NCBI RefSeq assembly: GCF_009296315.1
Contig: NZ_WHLY01000002.1
Coordinates: forward strand, 5,988,501-6,052,500
From: Salmonirosea aquatica
GTDB lineage: Bacteria; Bacteroidota; Bacteroidia; Cytophagales; Spirosomataceae
DNA length: 64,000 nucleotides
Direction: 5' to 3'
A program made the position numbers and the translations under genes. The stretch's first letter is position 1. Each line of letters begins with the position of its first letter. This document shows, in pieces, positions 62,595 through 64,000 of this stretch. The notes under the pieces were generated by a model that did no database searches, was not told the DNA's origin, and was given only the letters and a program-made list of their open reading frames with translations.

Positions 62595-63119
62595 ATGATT
62601 CGCAAACTACTTTTCCTGTGCCTGGTTGGGGCACTTCCTTTTTTAACGTCCTGTGATAAACTCAAAGGGGATCAAGGAGAAATCGGCCCACAGGGCGAAA
62701 TCGGCCCCAAAGGCGATCCCGGTGAACCGGGCGACCCTGCTGGGGCCGTGCAGTTTTCGACCGATACGATCTCGACAGATGCCAACGGTTCACTGAGCTT
62801 CGGCCTTACACTTACGCAGGATGTCGCCAGCAGTGTTGAAAATGGCGTGGTATTGGTGTATGCCAAAAGCTCCGGTTATTGGTTCCCGCTACCAGGCATA
62901 GTACCCTTTGGCACTGAAATCTCCAACTTTACCTATGCGTATGGGGTAGAAAACCTCGACCTCAATTTTCTCATGTTCCAACTGGATGAAACGCCCAAAA
63001 AGCGATTTTTCAATAACATCCGGATCGTAGTCGTGCCTGCCCAAAATGCCCGACTCAACGGAAACATTGATTATAAGAATTACGAAGAAGTCAGAAAAGC
63101 CTTCAACCTGGCTCCCTGA
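62595..63119 (+). CDS. Collagen-like lipoprotein
   Basis: 174 residues from ATG 62595 (MIRKLLFLCLVGALPFLTSC): lipobox, then a collagen-like Gly-x-y stretch (GEIGPQGEIGPKGDPGEPGD, about 10 triplets), then a beta-rich domain (SLSFGLTLTQDVASSVENGV) with ARLNGNIDYKNYEEVRKAFN at the end. Typical small Bacteroidota surface lipoprotein; binding or structural role. Terminator 30 bp downstream. Confidence 0.75.
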   Translation: MIRKLLFLCLVGALPFLTSCDKLKGDQGEIGPQGEIGPKGDPGEPGDPAGAVQFSTDTISTDANGSLSFGLTLTQDVASSVENGVVLVYAKSSGYWFPLPGIVPFGTEISNFTYAYGVENLDLNFLMFQLDETPKKRFFNNIRIVVVPAQNARLNGNIDYKNYEEVRKAFNLAP

Positions 63120-63147
63120 CCCTAAGGTACATACATCGTTATGAAGC

Positions 63148-63181
63148 AGCAAAAGACCGGTTCCAGTTCCGGTCTTTTGCT
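63148..63181 (+). terminator. Terminator of the collagen-like lipoprotein gene
   Basis: 13-bp perfect stem AGCAAAAGACCGG / CCGGTCTTTTGCT with an 8-base loop; the T-tract inside the stem allows bidirectional action. Confidence 0.8.
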
Positions 63182-63234
63182 TGTCACCCCATATTATTCC
63201 TTACCTTTATTTCTCACTAACCTACCCTAAATCC

Positions 63235-64000
63235 GTGACGCTGAGCACTGAAAATGTAAAAATAGTTTTTGGTCTGAAACTAAAACAGTTACGGCTCGAT
63301 CAGGGGTTGTCGCTTAGCGAAGTATCGCAGAAATCGGGGCTGTCAATTTCCTACATCAATGAAATTGAAAAAGGCAAGAAATATCCCAAGTCCGACAAGA
63401 TCATTGCCCTGGCTGCGGCCTTGGGAGTGGAATACGATGCACTGGTTTCGCTGAAACTGAGCAAACGCCTCGAACCCATTTCGGAGCTCCTCAGCTCCAA
63501 CGTCCTTTCCGAACTACCCCTGGATCTCTTCGGAATCGATCAATCCACACTACTCGAAATGCTTTCGGACGCGCCCACGCGGGTGAGTGCCTTCATAGGT
63601 ACCCTCATCGAGATCGCCCGCAATTATAACATGTCGGTTGAGCAGTTTTATTTGTCGGCCCTGCGCACTTATCAAGAGATGAACGATAATTATTTTGAGG
63701 AAATAGAACATGCCGCCGAAGCCTACCTGGCCCAAAAGGGAATATCCGACGACCGGGTTCCGGACGAAAAGTACCTCGAGGAAATTCTGACGCAGGATTA
63801 TCAATACACCATCAAATCCATCAATGCTACCAAAAACCCTGAGCTGAAAAGCGTACGATCACTACTGGTACCCCACCCTGAGGGAAACATTCTGCTGATG
63901 AACGTCAATCTCACCAGTGTGCAGAAATCCTTTGTGTACGGCCGGGAAATTGGCTATCAGTTTATGAAATTGAAGAACCGGCTCTTCACAACTTCTCTGG
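63235..64000 (+). CDS. XRE-family transcriptional regulator, 5' part
   Basis: Open to the end of the window, at least 255 residues. Start taken as GTG 63235 because the HTH begins 10 residues later: VFGLKLKQLRLDQGLSLSEV, SQKSGLSISYINEIEKGKKY, a canonical XRE DNA-binding domain. A long helical region follows (LLEMLSDAPTRVSAFIGTLI, YFEEIEHAAEAYLAQKGI), and SFVYGREIGYQFMKLKNRLF matches the conserved core of ImmA/IrrE-linked short-chain fatty-acid-type regulators; a peptidase-like part may lie outside the window. Confidence 0.75.
   Translation, partial: MTLSTENVKIVFGLKLKQLRLDQGLSLSEVSQKSGLSISYINEIEKGKKYPKSDKIIALAAALGVEYDALVSLKLSKRLEPISELLSSNVLSELPLDLFGIDQSTLLEMLSDAPTRVSAFIGTLIEIARNYNMSVEQFYLSALRTYQEMNDNYFEEIEHAAEAYLAQKGISDDRVPDEKYLEEILTQDYQYTIKSINATKNPELKSVRSLLVPHPEGNILLMNVNLTSVQKSFVYGREIGYQFMKLKNRLFTTSL

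Overview
The window looks like an accessory-rich chromosomal segment of a Bacteroidota bacterium, most likely Cytophagales (Spirosoma/Runella/Dyadobacter-like). The evidence is a very large repeat protein with a C-terminal type IX secretion sorting domain, FtsX/MacB-type ABC permeases, promoters of the Bacteroidota type (TTG, 20 bp, TAnnTTTG-like), and many paralogous small proteins known only from this group. Base composition is patchy: the permease (5.3-7.7 kb), the integrase (24.3-25.3 kb) and the repeat protein (26.5-31 kb) are GC-rich, while 35.5-37.2 kb and 41-47.3 kb are AT-rich and look foreign.

Layout. 1-11.3 kb: end of an N-acylglucosamine 2-epimerase gene, a PhoD-type phosphatase lipoprotein, a DUF2383 protein, a frameshifted serine hydrolase, a decayed Phd antitoxin, an ABC permease, an AbiE-type antitoxin/nucleotidyltransferase pair with its operator, a 121-bp MITE and a truncated serine recombinase. 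11.4-23.7 kb: a metabolic and regulatory block with several NAD(P)-binding oxidoreductases (two in tandem, one with a nonsense codon), AraC and HxlR regulators, a sigma-54 activator with a matching -24/-12 promoter, a carboxymuconolactone decarboxylase-like protein, a YoeB-like toxin remnant and a secreted amidohydrolase. 24-35.5 kb: IS5 and IS4 remnants, a tyrosine recombinase, a heparinase remnant, iteron-like repeats, the 4.5-kb repeat protein gene, flavin reductase, two 78-residue paralogs and an acyltransferase.

35.5-59.5 kb is a defence and mobile island. It has a TIR gene with an attC-like hairpin, an ISKra4-type element (38121-40511) whose flanks are a SymE-like toxin fragment and a umuDC operon cut after about 22 umuC codons, a higBA module, and a run of TIR-related genes. 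The most notable part is a set of six co-directional minus-strand genes from 57117 to 45531: TIR-STAND-LRR sensor, 237-aa protein with weak gasdermin-like features, double alpha/beta-hydrolase, CHAT protease with helical repeats, caspase-like/TIR fusion, and a SLOG-like nucleotide-binding protein. Gaps are short or absent, so they are probably co-transcribed. The domain set suggests an NLR-like, protease- and pore/lipase-executed immune system; this function is inferred, not shown. An IS3 element (57979-59273) lies just upstream of it.

59.5-64 kb: two small AT-rich hypothetical genes, a lipoprotein, a decayed VapBC-like pair, a collagen-like lipoprotein and the start of an XRE-family regulator that runs off the window.

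Many genes carry one-base frameshifts. At least four of these sit in G/C homopolymers and are repaired by adding one base, so part of the apparent gene decay may be sequencing error. Nonsense codons and truncations at element ends are better candidates for true decay.
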